Below the pieces are notes generated by a model. That model was given only the letters and a program-made list of their open reading frames with translations, did not search any database and had not been told where the DNA came from. Below are positions 23,911 to 32,945 of a stretch of DNA of 64,000 nt, piece by piece. The first letter of the stretch is position 1. Each line of letters begins with the position of its first letter. The DNA is from CAZVCJ01 sp964625745 (GTDB taxonomy: Bacteria; Chloroflexota; Anaerolineae; VGOG01). A program made the translations under genes and the position numbers. The stretch spans positions 1 through 64,000 of the forward strand of contig CAZVCJ010000002.1 of assembly GCA_964625745.1 (NCBI GenBank), in the 5' to 3' direction.

Positions 23911-25110
23911 TTGGAACGCGATCGTTGGACGCAGGCTGCCATCATTCTAGTAGCCATCAGCGCCGCTATCTTCCTGCTCGAAAAGGTCTGGCAGTTCAGC
24001 GGCTTCTTCGGCGACATTATCCTGACCTTTGCCCTGGCCTGGCTTATCGCTTTTGTCCTGGACCCTTTGGTCAACGGGCTCAGCGGTCGCCCTACACCCC
24101 GCGTTCTCACAAGGTGGGTGCGGCAGCGCGGGGGCGACCGAGTTGCCCATGTCTTAGAAAACCTTCATCTTCCCCGAGGCCTGGCCGTTAGTCTTGTCTA
24201 CCTCGGCCTGGTGGTGGTCATGATAGTCATCGGCATCTTCCTGGTGCCAGTGACCGTGACCCAGCTTTCCCAATTGGGAGCCAAACTGCCCGAATACATT
24301 GCCCAGGCACCCGACTGGGCCGAAGCTTTGCAGAAGGAGCTGGCCAGATTTAACATCTACGTAGACCTGACGTCAATCTACCGGCCTGAGGAGATGACCC
24401 GGCGAGCCGAGTCCATCGGCACAGCCATCATCCAGAACGCTCTAGTCATCGTCACTCAAGTGGCATCGGGAGTGGCTAGCGCGCTCATCGTCATAATCCT
24501 CAGCTTCTATATGATGCTGGATGGCAAGAGAGTGGCCAAACAAGCTCTAGCTCTGGTTCCAGCCGAATACCATGATGAATTGTCCGTGGCAGGTGAGAGC
24601 ATAGAACGCACCTTCGGTGGTTTTATTCGCGGTCAATTGCTTATGGCTTTGCTCTATGCGAGCTTCGTCATTCTCGCTATGACCATTGCTGGGTTGCGCT
24701 TTGCCGTAGCCATTGGGTCTCTGGCGGGACTGGTCATGTTCATCCCCGTCATCGGGGCCCCAATTGCGATGGTCATGCCAGCTATCATCGCCCTTTTTCA
24801 GAACCCCAGCCTGGCCCTTTGGATGCTCGTGATCATGACCGTCTACCAGCAGATCATCCTCCACATCCTGATGCCCAAGATAATGAGCGAAGTGGTAGGC
24901 ATGCCGCCACTACTCATCCTGGCGGCCATAATGATCGGTGTTAAGTTGATTGGACTCTGGGGTTTCATCTTCGGCATTCCTGTGGCCGGAGCCCTCTACG
25001 CCACAGGCACTTTTTTTCTGGACCGCTGGAAGAAGGAGCAAAGGGAGCGCTTAGAAGAAATGGAGCTCCAGAAAACGGACGAGGACAATGACAGCGAATC
25101 TATGGATTGA
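23911..25110 (+). CDS. AI-2E family transporter (PF01594-type membrane protein)
   Basis: 399 aa polytopic membrane protein. Start is the TTG at 23911, six bases past GGAGGTG. Seven or eight hydrophobic helices: two at residues 8-50, one at about 95-118, then several from about 170 on. The family hallmark region GLRFAVAIGSLAGLVMFIPVIGAPIA is split by a long central loop, followed by the VIMTVYQQIILHILMPKIM and IMIGVKLIGLWGFIFGIPVA blocks. Charged C-terminal tail. The family includes autoinducer-2 exporters and Na+/H+ antiporter-like proteins; the substrate cannot be told from sequence. Confidence 0.85.
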   Translation: MERDRWTQAAIILVAISAAIFLLEKVWQFSGFFGDIILTFALAWLIAFVLDPLVNGLSGRPTPRVLTRWVRQRGGDRVAHVLENLHLPRGLAVSLVYLGLVVVMIVIGIFLVPVTVTQLSQLGAKLPEYIAQAPDWAEALQKELARFNIYVDLTSIYRPEEMTRRAESIGTAIIQNALVIVTQVASGVASALIVIILSFYMMLDGKRVAKQALALVPAEYHDELSVAGESIERTFGGFIRGQLLMALLYASFVILAMTIAGLRFAVAIGSLAGLVMFIPVIGAPIAMVMPAIIALFQNPSLALWMLVIMTVYQQIILHILMPKIMSEVVGMPPLLILAAIMIGVKLIGLWGFIFGIPVAGALYATGTFFLDRWKKEQRERLEEMELQKTDEDNDSESMD

Positions 25111-25216
25111 GTGAATCGGGGCTCTTCAGCATGGATTCGTTCAATCCCTGAAAACCGGCCTGAGCCCCGTCGAAGGATTCGCTGCCAACTGCAGAGCACC
25201 TAAACGAATCGCAGAC

Positions 25217-25244
25217 TTGACAATCTGTCGGATTTCAGTATAAT
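25217..25244 (+). promoter_or_regulatory. promoter for the leader-ABC exporter operon
   Basis: TTGACA (25217-25222), 16-base spacer, TATAAT (25239-25244): consensus boxes, followed within 30 bases by an AGGAGG ribosome site and the leader peptide. Confidence 0.85.
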
Positions 25245-25271
25245 ACTTACATCCTGTTCAAGGAGGTTAAT

Positions 25272-25373
25272 GTGCGCACTGTGATGTTCATCGCTAGCTT
25301 GTTCCGGCTCCGCGATAACAGCGGAGATTACTTGTTTCCTTGTCGTAGTGCGCCTCGTCGAAGGTTGACGTAA
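25272..25373 (+). CDS. leader peptide of the ABC exporter operon
   Basis: AAGGAGG then, five bases on, a GTG opens a 33-codon frame containing FIASLFRLRDNSGDYLF and ending in a basic PRRRLT. An overlapping ATG (25270) gives only four codons. Two tandem terminators (25384-25476) separate it from the exporter genes. This matches the plan of Bacillus BmrB-bmrCD, where drug-stalled ribosomes on a short ORF relieve termination. The defined sequence and strong ribosome site argue for real translation; the drug-response role is inferred. Confidence 0.7.
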   Translation: MRTVMFIASLFRLRDNSGDYLFPCRSAPRRRLT

Positions 25374-25383
25374 GGTTACCGCA

Positions 25384-25419
25384 GGCCGTGGGCGCACGCG
25401 ACGCCCACGGCCTTTTTTT
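25384..25419 (+). terminator. first tandem terminator in the exporter leader
   Basis: GGCCGTGGGCG (25384-25394), seven-base loop, CGCCCACGGCC (25402-25412), then seven T. Eleven-bp perfect stem, ten bases after the leader stop codon. Confidence 0.9.
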
Positions 25420-25442
25420 GTTCCATCCCGACATTTCTGCGT

Positions 25443-25476
25443 AAGGCCGTGGGCATTGTCCACGGCCTTGTTTTTT
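25443..25476 (+). terminator. second tandem terminator in the exporter leader
   Basis: AAGGCCGTGG (25443-25452), seven-base loop, CCACGGCCTT (25460-25469), then GTTTTTT. Its arms share GGCCGTGG/CCACGGCC with the first terminator, so arms of the two hairpins can also pair with each other. Confidence 0.85.
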
Positions 25477-25512
25477 GTTGGCCAGAGTTTCAAATGGAGG
25501 AGGTACCAGACC

Positions 25513-27426
25513 ATGTCAGTACCTGTAACCAAGTCCGATTTCCAAACCGCTGTTTCGGACAAGCGCCTGGTTGGTTTGTGGCGCCTGTTGACCGGTTTCC
25601 GCCTGGCCTACGTGGGGGCGTTAGTCGGCGTAGGTGTGGCGGCTGTGCTTCAAACGGGCAATGCGCTGTTGCTGCGCTATCTCGTAGACGATGTGCTGGG
25701 ACAGGGAAGGTTCGACCGCACCCTGTTGCTTATCGGGTTGGGATTCGTGGCCCTGGCGTTGGGACAGGGAGCGCTATCTTTCCTCAGCGGCGTGTTGACT
25801 GCCCGGACGTCGGAGGGGATCGCCCGCCGTCTGCGCAACTACCTGTACGATCACATCCAGCGGATGTCATTCACGTACCACGATCATACGGAGACCGGCG
25901 AGTTGATCCAGCGCGCCACCTCGGATGTGGACGCCGTACGCCGATTCTTCGCCGACCAGGCCATCAATGCGGGACGCATCGTCCTGCTCTTTGTGATCAA
26001 CTTCGTGGCCTTGTGGAGCATGAACGCGCGGCTGGCGCTGCTTTCGGTAGTGGTGGTGCCGCTGATTGTGGTCGTATCGGTTTTCTTCTTCAAGAGAGTC
26101 ACGAAGGCCTATGAAGCATACCAGGAGCAGGAGGCGAAGCTTTCGACTACCTTGCAGGAGAACCTGACCGGGGTGCGGGTGGTCAAAGCCTTTGCTCGCC
26201 AGGCCTACGAGCAGGAGAAATTCGAGCAGGATAACTGGGAGCAGTTCCAGCGCGGCCGACGGCTGTTGACGTTCCACTCGCTGTTCTGGCCGAGTTCTGA
26301 CATCCTGTGCGGTTTTCAGATGGTGGGTGCTTTCCTGGCAGGCGCGTTGATGGCCATCAACGGCACCATCTCGGTGGGGACCTACGTGGCTGCCGTGCGG
26401 ATGATCGTGTGGCTGATCTGGCCGATGCGCAACCTGGGGCGGCTGATCGTGCAGATGTCCACCGGGATGGTGTCGTACATGCGCGTCGTCAAGCTGATCA
26501 AGGAAGAGCGCGAGTCCCTGGATGAGGGCACGTACCGGCCAGACGACAACGTGCGTGGGGAAGTTGTCTTCCGCAATGTCCGCTTTGAGTACGCTTCGAC
26601 TGAGCTCAGCGCAGGCGACGGCGCGGATGGCGCAGTGCTCAAGGGGATCAGTTTCCGGGGCGAGCCGGGACAGGCCGTGGCCCTGCTCGGTTCGACCGGT
26701 TCGGGCAAGACCAGCCTGGTCAACCTGCTGCCCCGGTTCTACGAGTACACCGGCGGCAGCCTGACCCTCGATGGGGTGGAGCTGAAGGAGTACCCGCGCC
26801 ACTATCTGCGCCAGCAGATCGGCATCGTGGAGCAGGAGCCGTTCCTGTTCTCCCGCACCATCCGCCAGAACATCACCTACGGGATGGGACGGGAGGTCTC
26901 CGACGAGGAAATCGTCACGGCGGCTCGGATGGCGGCCATCCACGACGTGGTGATGACGTTCCCCGATGGGTACAACACGCTGGTGGGTGAGAAAGGGATC
27001 ACCCTCTCGGGTGGGCAGAAGCAGCGCATCGCCGTCGCGCGCACGTTGTTGAAGGACCCACGCATCCTGATCCTGGACGATGCCACCTCGTCGGTGGATA
27101 CGGAGACAGAGGGTGAGATTCGCCAGGCACTGGAGCGCCTGATGGAGGGACGCACGACGTTCATCATCGCTCACCGCATCCAGAGCGTGATGAATGCCGA
27201 CCTGATCCTGGTGCTCGACCGGGGGCGGATCGTGCAACGCGGGACGCACGAGGAGTTGATGGCGCAAGAAGGGATCTACCGTCGAATCTACGACTTGCAG
27301 GCCCGCATTGAGGACGAATTGGAGCAAGAACTAGCCGAACAGACTTCCGAAGCCTGTAGTGAGCGTAGCGAATCTATCTGGGAGACTTCGGAAGTCTGGG
27401 AGGAGGTTGCCTATGTCGCACTATGA
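25513..27426 (+). CDS. ABC exporter half-transporter, degenerate-site subunit
   Basis: 637 aa from the ATG at 25513 (after GGAGGAGG). N-terminal six-helix exporter domain (about 35-330) and nucleotide-binding domain with Walker A LLGSTGSGKTSLVN, Q-loop near EQEPFLFSRTIRQN, signature LSGGQKQRIAVAR and Walker B ILILDDATSSVD. The catalytic Glu after Walker B is Asp, as in the degenerate subunit of heterodimers such as BmrC or TM287. The next gene overlaps its end. Repeat-encoded residues occur near 26596 (STELSAGDG) and in the tail (27338-27400, a 13-bp inverted repeat around CAGACTTCCGAAG). Confidence 0.92.
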   Translation: MSVPVTKSDFQTAVSDKRLVGLWRLLTGFRLAYVGALVGVGVAAVLQTGNALLLRYLVDDVLGQGRFDRTLLLIGLGFVALALGQGALSFLSGVLTARTSEGIARRLRNYLYDHIQRMSFTYHDHTETGELIQRATSDVDAVRRFFADQAINAGRIVLLFVINFVALWSMNARLALLSVVVVPLIVVVSVFFFKRVTKAYEAYQEQEAKLSTTLQENLTGVRVVKAFARQAYEQEKFEQDNWEQFQRGRRLLTFHSLFWPSSDILCGFQMVGAFLAGALMAINGTISVGTYVAAVRMIVWLIWPMRNLGRLIVQMSTGMVSYMRVVKLIKEERESLDEGTYRPDDNVRGEVVFRNVRFEYASTELSAGDGADGAVLKGISFRGEPGQAVALLGSTGSGKTSLVNLLPRFYEYTGGSLTLDGVELKEYPRHYLRQQIGIVEQEPFLFSRTIRQNITYGMGREVSDEEIVTAARMAAIHDVVMTFPDGYNTLVGEKGITLSGGQKQRIAVARTLLKDPRILILDDATSSVDTETEGEIRQALERLMEGRTTFIIAHRIQSVMNADLILVLDRGRIVQRGTHEELMAQEGIYRRIYDLQARIEDELEQELAEQTSEACSERSESIWETSEVWEEVAYVAL

Positions 27427-29296
27427 GTTTGAAGAGGAAGAATTCACAACCCAATTCAACGGCCAGACCATTCTGCGCATTCTGGCTCAGGCCATGCCTT
27501 ATCGGCCGTGGTTGGTCGGGTTTCTGCTGGCCACCCTGTCCGTGTCACTACTTGATGCCTACTACAACTTGCTCGGCAAGCGGATCATAGACGAGGGCAT
27601 CATGGCAGGCGATAAGACGGCGCTCACGCGGATCGTCACCCTCTATGGCTCGTTGATCCTGGTGTCGGCCGTGTCAGTATTTACCTTGATCTACCTGACC
27701 GGCATACTGGGGGAGCGCGTCCGCTACGACCTGCGGAAGAAGATGTTCGAGCATCTGCAGGAGCTGTCATTCTCCTACTTCGACCGGACACCGGTGGGGT
27801 GGATCATGTCGCGCGTCACCTCCGACCCTGACCGCATCGCGCAACTGGTGACGTGGGGACTGCTGGACAGCACCTGGGCGGTAATGAGCATCGCCGCGTC
27901 GGTTTACTTCATGCTGCGCATCAACTGGCGGCTGGCTCTGATCGTCTTCACCATCGTCCCGGTGCTGGTGGTCGTGGCGGCCCAGTTCAAGAAGAAGATC
28001 ATCGTGGAGTATCGGCTGGTGCGCAAGCTCAACTCCAGGATCACGGGGGCCTACAACGAGAACATCACCGGCGTGCGCGTAGTGAAGGCGCTCTGCCGGG
28101 AGGAGGAGAACCTGCACGAGTTCGGCGATCTGTCGGGCGAGATGTATCGCGCCGGCTACCGGGCGGCCTGGCTTTCGGCGCTGTTTCTGCCGACGGTGCA
28201 GTTGATCAGCGCACTGGCGCTGGGTAGCATCGCCTGGTACGGCGGGTTGCAGGTTCAGGTGGGCAGTTTGACCATCGGCAGCATCCATGCTTTCGTCTCG
28301 TACGTCATGTTCATGCTCTGGCCTGTCCAGGACATGGCTCGCGTCTACTCCGAGATGCAGCACGCCATCGCCTCGGCCGAGCGCTCTTTCTCGCTGATTG
28401 ACGCCGTGCCCGAGGTGACCGACCGCCCCGGCGCCATTGATCCCGGCACTATCCGGGGCGACATCGAGTTCGACCACGTGGACTTCTACTATGCCTCCCC
28501 TTCCTCCCGCCCCCCTGGCCCCCCAAAGTTGGGGGGAATGGGGGGAGGGGGGAAAGAGGGGGGAGAGCTGGTGCTGCAGGACTTCACGCTGAAGGTGAGG
28601 CGCGGCGAGACCATCGCGCTGGTTGGGCCGACGGGTGGGGGCAAATCCACCATCGTCAACCTGCTGTGCCGCTTCTACGAGCCCCAGGCAGGCGTGATCC
28701 GCATCGGCGGGCGGGATTACACCGAGCTATCCCTGCACGCCATCCAGTCACGCATCGGCGTGGTGCTGCAGACGCCGCACCTGTTCTCCGGCACCATCCG
28801 CGAGAACATCCGCTACGGGCGGCTGGACGCCACGGATGGGGAGATCGAGAAGGCAGCAAAATTGGCCAGTGCCCATGGCTTCATCGTCACGCTGGAAAAG
28901 GGCTACGACGAGGAGGTGGGCGAGGGCGGCGTGCTGCTCTCGGTCGGGCAGAAGCAACTGGTCAGCCTGGCGCGGGCGATCCTGGCGCAGCCGGAGATCT
29001 TCATCATGGACGAGGCGACCAGTTCCGTGGACACCCTGACCGAAGCGCTGATCCAGCGGGGGATGGAGGCAGTGATGAGGGATCGCACCAGCTTCGTCAT
29101 CGCCCACCGCCTCTCGACCATCAGGCGGGCCGACCGCATTCTCGTCATCGAGGACGGGCGCATCGCCGAGATGGGCACTCACGCCGAGCTACTGCGTGCC
29201 CAGGGCCACTACTACCGGCTGTACACCAAGCAGTTCAGGCGCCAGTTGGAACAGGAGTACGACGTCTTCAAAGTGCCCAGCCCGGTAGCGGCTTGA
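27413..29296 (+). CDS. ABC exporter half-transporter, consensus-Glu subunit
   Basis: 627 aa from the ATG at 27413, after GAGGAGG and overlapping the first half-transporter by 14 bases. Six-helix exporter domain (about 25-320); nucleotide-binding domain with Walker A LVGPTGGGKSTIVN, QTPHLFSGTIRENI, Walker B IFIMDEATSSVD with the catalytic Glu, but signature LSVGQKQL, where Ser-Val replaces the usual Ser-Gly. Together the pair has one functional and one degenerate ATP site, the pattern of heterodimeric multidrug exporters. An in-frame palindrome (28497-28566) adds SRPPGPPKLGGMGGGG between VDFYYAS and LVLQDF, just before Walker A. Confidence 0.92.
   Translation: MSHYEFEEEEFTTQFNGQTILRILAQAMPYRPWLVGFLLATLSVSLLDAYYNLLGKRIIDEGIMAGDKTALTRIVTLYGSLILVSAVSVFTLIYLTGILGERVRYDLRKKMFEHLQELSFSYFDRTPVGWIMSRVTSDPDRIAQLVTWGLLDSTWAVMSIAASVYFMLRINWRLALIVFTIVPVLVVVAAQFKKKIIVEYRLVRKLNSRITGAYNENITGVRVVKALCREEENLHEFGDLSGEMYRAGYRAAWLSALFLPTVQLISALALGSIAWYGGLQVQVGSLTIGSIHAFVSYVMFMLWPVQDMARVYSEMQHAIASAERSFSLIDAVPEVTDRPGAIDPGTIRGDIEFDHVDFYYASPSSRPPGPPKLGGMGGGGKEGGELVLQDFTLKVRRGETIALVGPTGGGKSTIVNLLCRFYEPQAGVIRIGGRDYTELSLHAIQSRIGVVLQTPHLFSGTIRENIRYGRLDATDGEIEKAAKLASAHGFIVTLEKGYDEEVGEGGVLLSVGQKQLVSLARAILAQPEIFIMDEATSSVDTLTEALIQRGMEAVMRDRTSFVIAHRLSTIRRADRILVIEDGRIAEMGTHAELLRAQGHYYRLYTKQFRRQLEQEYDVFKVPSPVAA
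28497..28566. repeat. GC-rich palindrome inside the second ABC subunit
   Basis: A CCCCCCAAAGTTGGGGGG core flanked by further C-rich and G-rich arms, read in frame as about 20 Pro/Gly-rich residues at the start of the nucleotide-binding domain. Confidence 0.8.
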
Positions 29297-29307
29297 TGTC
29301 AGGTGCA

Positions 29308-29390
29308 AGTAACGAGGGAACTGAGAGGCAAAGCCCCCGGTTCCCTCGTTACTCATTGTCTCATTACTCATCACCTCGTTACTCGTTGCC
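29308..29390. repeat. AGTAACGAGGGAAC...CTCGTTACTCGTTGC dyad repeat
   Basis: Fills the convergent gap between the ABC operon and kbl; a hairpin of GTAACGAGGGAACTGAG and its complement with extra CTCGTTACTC phrases. It may act as a bidirectional terminator but has no T-run. Confidence 0.7.
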
Positions 29391-29396
29391 TACCCC

Positions 29397-30581
29397 TCAG
29401 CCGATGACGCCCAACTCCTGGCCCACCTTCGCAAAGGCCGCCAGCCCCTTGTCCAGGTCGCCCCGGCTGTGGGCGGCGGTGTTCATCACCCGGATACGAG
29501 CCGCCCCACGAGGCACGGTGGGGAAGCCCAGGGCCATGGCGAAGACCCCCTCCTCGAACAGCCGCGCCGAGAACTTCTTGGCCAACGGCGCCTCGCCCAG
29601 CATCACCGGCACGATGGGCGTCTCCGTCCTGCCAGTGTCGAAGCCCAGCCCCTTCATCTCGGCTTTGAAGTAGTGGGTGTTCTCCCACAGCTTGTCCACC
29701 AACTCGGTGGACTCCTCCAGCAGGTCAATGGCCGCCAGGCAGGCGGCGGTGTCGGCGGGGGTGGTGGCGCTGGAGAAGAGGAAGGGACGGCCCCTCTGGC
29801 GCAGGTAGTCAATAATCAGCTTCTTGCCAGAAAGCGACCCCCCGACCACGCCGAAGGCCTTGGAGAACGTCCCCATCTCCACGTCAAACCTCCCGTGCAG
29901 GCCGAAGTGATCAACGATGCCTCGCCCACCCCGGCCCAGCACCCCCTCGCCGTGGGCGTCGTCCACCATGGTGATCACCCCGTACCTCTCGGCCACCTGG
30001 TACAGCTTGTCCAGGGGAGCCACGTCGCCGTCCATGCTGAACACCCCGTCGGTGACCAGCAGGCCACGGCGGTACTGGCCAATGTTCTCCTTGATGACTC
30101 GCTCGGCGTCCTCAGGATCGCAGTGCTCGTAGACGACGATGGTGGCCCTCGACAGCCGGCAGCCGTCAATGATAGAGGCGTGGTTGAGTCGGTCGGAGAA
30201 GACCACGTCCTCCCGGCCCACCAGAGTGGGGATGGCTACCTGGTTGGCCACCAGGCCGCCCTGCACGTACAGGGAAGCCTCCACGCCTTTGAACTCGGCC
30301 ACGCGCCGCTCCAGCTCCAGGTGCAGGGCTTGCGTGCCGGCGATGGTACGCACCGCTCCTGGGCCGACGCCCCACTGGTCAATGGCCCGCTTGGCCGCCT
30401 CCTTGATTTTGGGGTGGTTGGCCAGCCCCAGGTAGTTGTTGGTGCAGAAGTTGAGCACCCTCTTGCCGTCCACCACCATCCAGGCATCCACAGGCGATTC
30501 CATGGTGCGGATGTTGATGAACAGCCCTTGCTCTTTCAGGTTGGCCACATCTTCGGTGATGAAAGCCAGTTTGTCATTCAT
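29397..30581 (-). CDS. kbl: glycine C-acetyltransferase (2-amino-3-ketobutyrate CoA ligase)
   Basis: PLP enzyme cleaving 2-amino-3-ketobutyrate with CoA to glycine and acetyl-CoA, the second step of threonine degradation. Start at the ATG of 30581 (MNDKLAFITEDV) after AGGAGG; the longer frame upstream is not supported. 394 aa. Visible: FCTNNYLGLANHPKIKEAA, TIAGTQALHLELERRVAEF, DRLNHASIIDGCRLS, MVDDAHGEGVLGRGGRG and the PLP lysine in GTFSKAFGVVGG. Its partner tdh lies 8.7 kb upstream on the same strand, separated by accessory genes. Confidence 0.95.
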   Translation of the reverse strand: MNDKLAFITEDVANLKEQGLFINIRTMESPVDAWMVVDGKRVLNFCTNNYLGLANHPKIKEAAKRAIDQWGVGPGAVRTIAGTQALHLELERRVAEFKGVEASLYVQGGLVANQVAIPTLVGREDVVFSDRLNHASIIDGCRLSRATIVVYEHCDPEDAERVIKENIGQYRRGLLVTDGVFSMDGDVAPLDKLYQVAERYGVITMVDDAHGEGVLGRGGRGIVDHFGLHGRFDVEMGTFSKAFGVVGGSLSGKKLIIDYLRQRGRPFLFSSATTPADTAACLAAIDLLEESTELVDKLWENTHYFKAEMKGLGFDTGRTETPIVPVMLGEAPLAKKFSARLFEEGVFAMALGFPTVPRGAARIRVMNTAAHSRGDLDKGLAAFAKVGQELGVIG

Positions 30582-30636
30582 GGTTCTTGTCCTCCTTGAC
30601 ATATTTTTGCGTGAAACGTCAAACGTGAACGGCGGA

Positions 30637-31689
30637 TTACTGCGACAGGTCAGGTGCACCCATGAACCGCCCCAGGGCAGTCCGGGCATCCTCCAAAGCT
30701 TCCAGCTCGTCCACCAGATACAACTCGATTCCCAGGCGGGAGGTGAGGGGCTCCAACAGGTCGTAGGCCTCCTCCCTTATGACCCAAAGCTCGGTCGGCA
30801 GCCTTTTCAGCCTCTCGGCCAGTGTTATAAATCGCCAGGGAAACTCTGCCAGGTAGTTTTCAGGGGAGGCTATGTCGGTGCCAAAGATGAAGCCCGCCCT
30901 GTGGTCCACCGTCATCGTCATGTAGGGATAGTAAGGTCTTTCGCCTTTGCTCTCCTGCACAGCGGAGGGCGAGAGGAAGAAGTCCATCTCCCAGATGGCG
31001 TCCATAAACTGGGCCGCCTTCTTGAGCCTGGCCAGGCGAAGCTCGTCCAGGGGCACGTCTGGGAGCTCTTCCTCCTCCAGCAGAGCGGGCTCCAACCAGG
31101 CATCTCTCCAGGAGAGGCCCTCCACCGTTTCCTCCGGCACCCTGACGAACCAGAGTTCGTCGTTGGGGGGATCAATGAGAGCGGGGTCTTCTTTGAAGCG
31201 GAGGCAGACCTCCCTCGCCTGTTGCAGGGCCAGGGTGAGAAACCTGGCTTCGTCGCCTGTCAGGTACCAGGGATGGTATGCCGGACGATAACTGCGGAAC
31301 AGCGGCCAGGCGTTTCTCCCCCGGAACTTCAGGCCCAGGCGTTTGATCACCTGGCGATCCTCTTTTGTCAGCTCTTCTCTGTTGGCGAAGGAGGCCATCA
31401 GGCACTTCTGCAGCATGAGCTCTTCAAAGGCTTCGGAAGGATCCGGAGGCGGCTCGGATGCGATTCGCATATAGCTTTCCAATCCCTCGCTGCCCAGGTA
31501 CAAGGCCAGGGCAAACATCTCTCCCAGATTGCCCATGATGCAGCAGTAGCCGATCTCCCCACTGGCCGGATCCTGCACCCCGAAGACGTCCGAGTCGTAC
31601 ATCCAGGTCCAGGCCTCGATCTCTTTGAATTCCAGCGCCGCCTGATAGAGGGCCTGCCAGTCGGCTGTAGTTGGTGACGTTTCTTTCAT
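30637..31689 (-). CDS. conserved hypothetical protein
   Basis: 350 aa soluble protein, no signal peptide or helices. Start ATG at 31689 after AGGAGG. The N-terminal stretch (EAWTWMYDSDVFGVQDPASG, GYCCIMGNLGEMFALALYLG, GLESY) resembles a domain of uncharacterised proteins (DUF7309/DUF6930-type, as I remember them); the C-terminal part (TVDHRAGFIFGTDIASPE, LPTELWVIREEAYDLLEPL) also fits that pair. No catalytic motif is evident. First accessory gene upstream of kbl, 55 bases away. Confidence 0.6.
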   Translation of the reverse strand: MKETSPTTADWQALYQAALEFKEIEAWTWMYDSDVFGVQDPASGEIGYCCIMGNLGEMFALALYLGSEGLESYMRIASEPPPDPSEAFEELMLQKCLMASFANREELTKEDRQVIKRLGLKFRGRNAWPLFRSYRPAYHPWYLTGDEARFLTLALQQAREVCLRFKEDPALIDPPNDELWFVRVPEETVEGLSWRDAWLEPALLEEEELPDVPLDELRLARLKKAAQFMDAIWEMDFFLSPSAVQESKGERPYYPYMTMTVDHRAGFIFGTDIASPENYLAEFPWRFITLAERLKRLPTELWVIREEAYDLLEPLTSRLGIELYLVDELEALEDARTALGRFMGAPDLSQ

Positions 31690-31775
31690 GAGTTATAGAC
31701 CTCCTGTTGGTTGTGAGAGAGGCCATTGGACCTCCCTATTCTCTCCTGCTTCAGCTAAGGAAGCATTACCGGTTC

Positions 31776-32621
31776 TTACCAGTACTCTTCTTCGTACAGC
31801 AACTTCTCCAGTTTGGTCAGCGCCGTCCGCACCGAGCGCAGGCGGCGAGCCGCTTCTGACTCCGTGTCCTTCTCCTGGAACGTGGCCTGGGCCAGGCTGG
31901 CGGCGGCGCGCAGCAGTCCGAACGCCGCGCCTTGCAGTTTGGTGTCGGTCTGGCGCATCTTCTTCGTCTGGGCGACGATTTCGTCCACGGCTGGCCGCCA
32001 GTCGGGTGCCGGCTTGCGCGGGGCCTTGCGGTCCAGGCTGGTGCGCATCTGAGCCTCTCCTGTCGGGCCAGCCAGTTGCTCGATGATCCCTTCGCGCTCC
32101 TTCAGACGGTTGTACTCCTCGGTCAGGCTGGTGCGGATGCCCCTGCCGAAAGTGATGCGATAAAAGTTCAGAATCCCGTCATAGACGATGCGGTCACGGA
32201 AGGGCAACAGGGTCGCTTGCACCAGAATGGGCAATGGGGCACCTCCCGCCACTGCCTCTAGCGGATCGCACAGCCCCAGAACGCCGTAGAGGTGGGGCGT
32301 CCCCCTGCCGCTCATGAAGACGGTGTATGGTTTCAGGTGGCGCATGATGTAGAAATCGCCGCTGACCCGGTGACGCCAACTGGCAACGATGGTCAGTTCC
32401 TGGGGCGAAAACCGCTCCGGGTTCTCGGCCACGAAACGTTCCAGCAGATCGGGTTTAGCGTAAAGCGCGTCGCTCAGTTTGGTGATTTGCTCGACGGGCT
32501 GCTTGCTGACCTTCTCGGCAGTGGTGGCCTGGGGAATGACCTCGAGGTGCTGGTTGGCGTAAGCCAGCAAGGGCAAGCGGAGCTTGTAGAATAGTTGGGT
32601 GTCTTCAGTGGGCAGGTTCAT
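31776..32621 (-). CDS. hypothetical protein
   Basis: 281 aa, soluble, start ATG at 32621 after AAGGAGGAATAACACC. I do not recognise a family. A central part contains LYGVLGLCDPLEAVAGG and LLPFRDRIVYDGILNFYRI, suggesting a compact folded domain; the C-terminal third is charged and helical (KKMRQTDTKLQGAAFGLLRA, LRSVRTALTKLEKLLYEEE), probably coiled. It is followed by the 30637-31689 gene in the same direction, so they may be co-transcribed. Confidence 0.55.
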   Translation of the reverse strand: MNLPTEDTQLFYKLRLPLLAYANQHLEVIPQATTAEKVSKQPVEQITKLSDALYAKPDLLERFVAENPERFSPQELTIVASWRHRVSGDFYIMRHLKPYTVFMSGRGTPHLYGVLGLCDPLEAVAGGAPLPILVQATLLPFRDRIVYDGILNFYRITFGRGIRTSLTEEYNRLKEREGIIEQLAGPTGEAQMRTSLDRKAPRKPAPDWRPAVDEIVAQTKKMRQTDTKLQGAAFGLLRAAASLAQATFQEKDTESEAARRLRSVRTALTKLEKLLYEEEYW

Positions 32622-32945
32622 GGTGTTATTCCTCCTTGCGATCTATCTGTTGCCCTTCACTGAGGGCGATTAACACTGGTACCTCTTTGGTTGCTAGCTG
32701 AACAACTTAATCACCGATCAGTGTTTCGCTCATGCACCCACTGGCTGCACTTGCCCTAACTCCCTTGCCGCATCTCCCTGCTTGCATTCACATCAAGCAA
32801 TGAAATCTCATCAGTAATCTCATCAAATCCCAGCTAATCTCATCATGTCGCAATGTAGTGAGTGTTACGACCTTGACCGACACGGACTGCCTGTCCTACC
32901 TTCACCAGCTTACTAAGGTCTCGCGTAGCAGTTGGCATAGTGACG
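32622..32945. other. non-coding stretch with TGATGAGATT iterations
   Basis: A 324-base gap without a convincing gene. At 32803-32846 the minus strand repeats TGATGAGATT three times with short spacers, possibly an operator for the gene at 31776-32621. Nothing else is recognisable. Confidence 0.4.

Noticed and set aside
25120..25190. Terminator after the AI-2E family gene
   Set aside because: CGGGGCTC/GAGCCCCG could pair, but the loop is over 40 bases and no T-run follows.
25867..27327. 486-codon minus-strand ORF opposite the first ABC subunit
   Set aside because: High-GC antisense shadow with His/Gln-rich nonsense composition.
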